A stretch of 64,000 nucleotides of DNA from JALRHH01 sp964590315 (lineage in GTDB: Bacteria > Patescibacteriota > Saccharimonadia > Saccharimonadales > JALRHH01): assembly GCA_964590315.1 (NCBI GenBank), contig CAZPVS010000004.1:1-64000 (forward strand). The letters are read 5' to 3'. Shown piece by piece: positions 63,875-64,000 of the stretch. Positions within the stretch are counted from its first letter, which is position 1, and each line of letters starts with the position of its first letter. A program made the position numbers and the translations under genes. The notes below the pieces were generated by a model that worked only from the letters and a program-made list of their open reading frames with translations, was not told where the DNA came from and did no database searches.

Positions 63875-64000
63875 TTACGTTTCACAGTCTGCAATATATT
63901 TCTCGTATGCACGAAATTCATCAGCCGACAGTGCGCGGGCGTCTAGCCTAAGCCTGGTAATGTCCGCACGCTGAATGGGAACTTTTTCAATGATTGCTGC
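63875..64000 (-). CDS. C-terminus of an unknown protein (cut by window edge)
   Basis: A minus-strand frame enters from beyond 64000 and ends at TAA 63875. The 41 visible residues (AAIIEKVPIQRADITRLRLD ... EFRAYEKYIADCET) look like real coding sequence, but the family is not recognisable. Confidence 0.6.
   Translation of the reverse strand, partial: AAIIEKVPIQRADITRLRLDARALSADEFRAYEKYIADCET

Overview
The window is most likely a fragment of a Candidatus Saccharibacteria (TM7, Patescibacteria) genome, probably an assembled draft because a run of ten N interrupts one gene at 44201-44210. This rests on gene content and style. There is a dcw cluster start (mraZ, rsmH, ftsL-like, ftsI). FtsEX sits beside two coiled-coil CHAP hydrolases. 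Aminoacyl-tRNA synthetases and other proteins are compact, biosynthetic pathways are almost absent, and many small single-pass membrane proteins are unrecognised. RF2 is present and UGA is a normal stop, which argues against the UGA-recoding Gracilibacteria and SR1. Nearly all genes lie on the minus strand. No rRNA, tRNA, CRISPR array or insertion sequence was seen.

Layout by region. 1-3.9 kb: dcw genes with four MraZ-type operator boxes, a 489-bp gene-free stretch that folds like a structured RNA, and a 20-codon ORF before ftsL. 3.9-8.5 kb: small membrane proteins, YvcK, a GH1 beta-glucosidase, DUF1801 and DUF1761 proteins. 8.5-16 kb: an accessory stretch with a four-gene cluster of unknowns including a DUF4868 (KwaB-like) protein, an isolated G+C-rich secreted-protein gene with its own terminator, and a single-chain type IIG restriction-modification enzyme with a small partner. 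16-20 kb: SHOCT protein, a phospholipase-D-like gene broken by two in-frame stops, RNase H and GlyRS. 20-27.5 kb: recO in an operon with a degenerate kinase/receiver pair, xseAB, a flippase-like membrane protein, an RNA methylase and bL27. 27.5-31 kb: a zincin-like protein, a possible ADP-ribosyltransferase-like protein and a normal receiver. 31-46 kb: pyrG, S41 protease, two CHAP hydrolases, ftsEX, prfB, M16 peptidase, secA, hibernation factor and serS. 46-64 kb: Fe-S nuclease, HtrA-like protease, RNA methylases, a heliorhodopsin-like protein behind msrA, lysS, greA, proS, CPBP and site-2 proteases, uppS, a large tandem EEP-domain surface protein, and frr.

Two themes run across the window. 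First, many genes have a -10 hexamer only 6-9 nt before the start codon, so their mRNAs should be leaderless; others have strong Shine-Dalgarno sites, and both types occur side by side. Second, envelope work is prominent: division and septal hydrolases (FtsEX/CHAP), membrane proteases, and surface proteins suited to an episymbiont. The best candidates for new biology are the heliorhodopsin-like gene, the phosphosite-less two-component pair, the mraZ-rsmH intergenic RNA, the zincin/ART-like pair under near-identical promoters, and the DUF4868 cluster.
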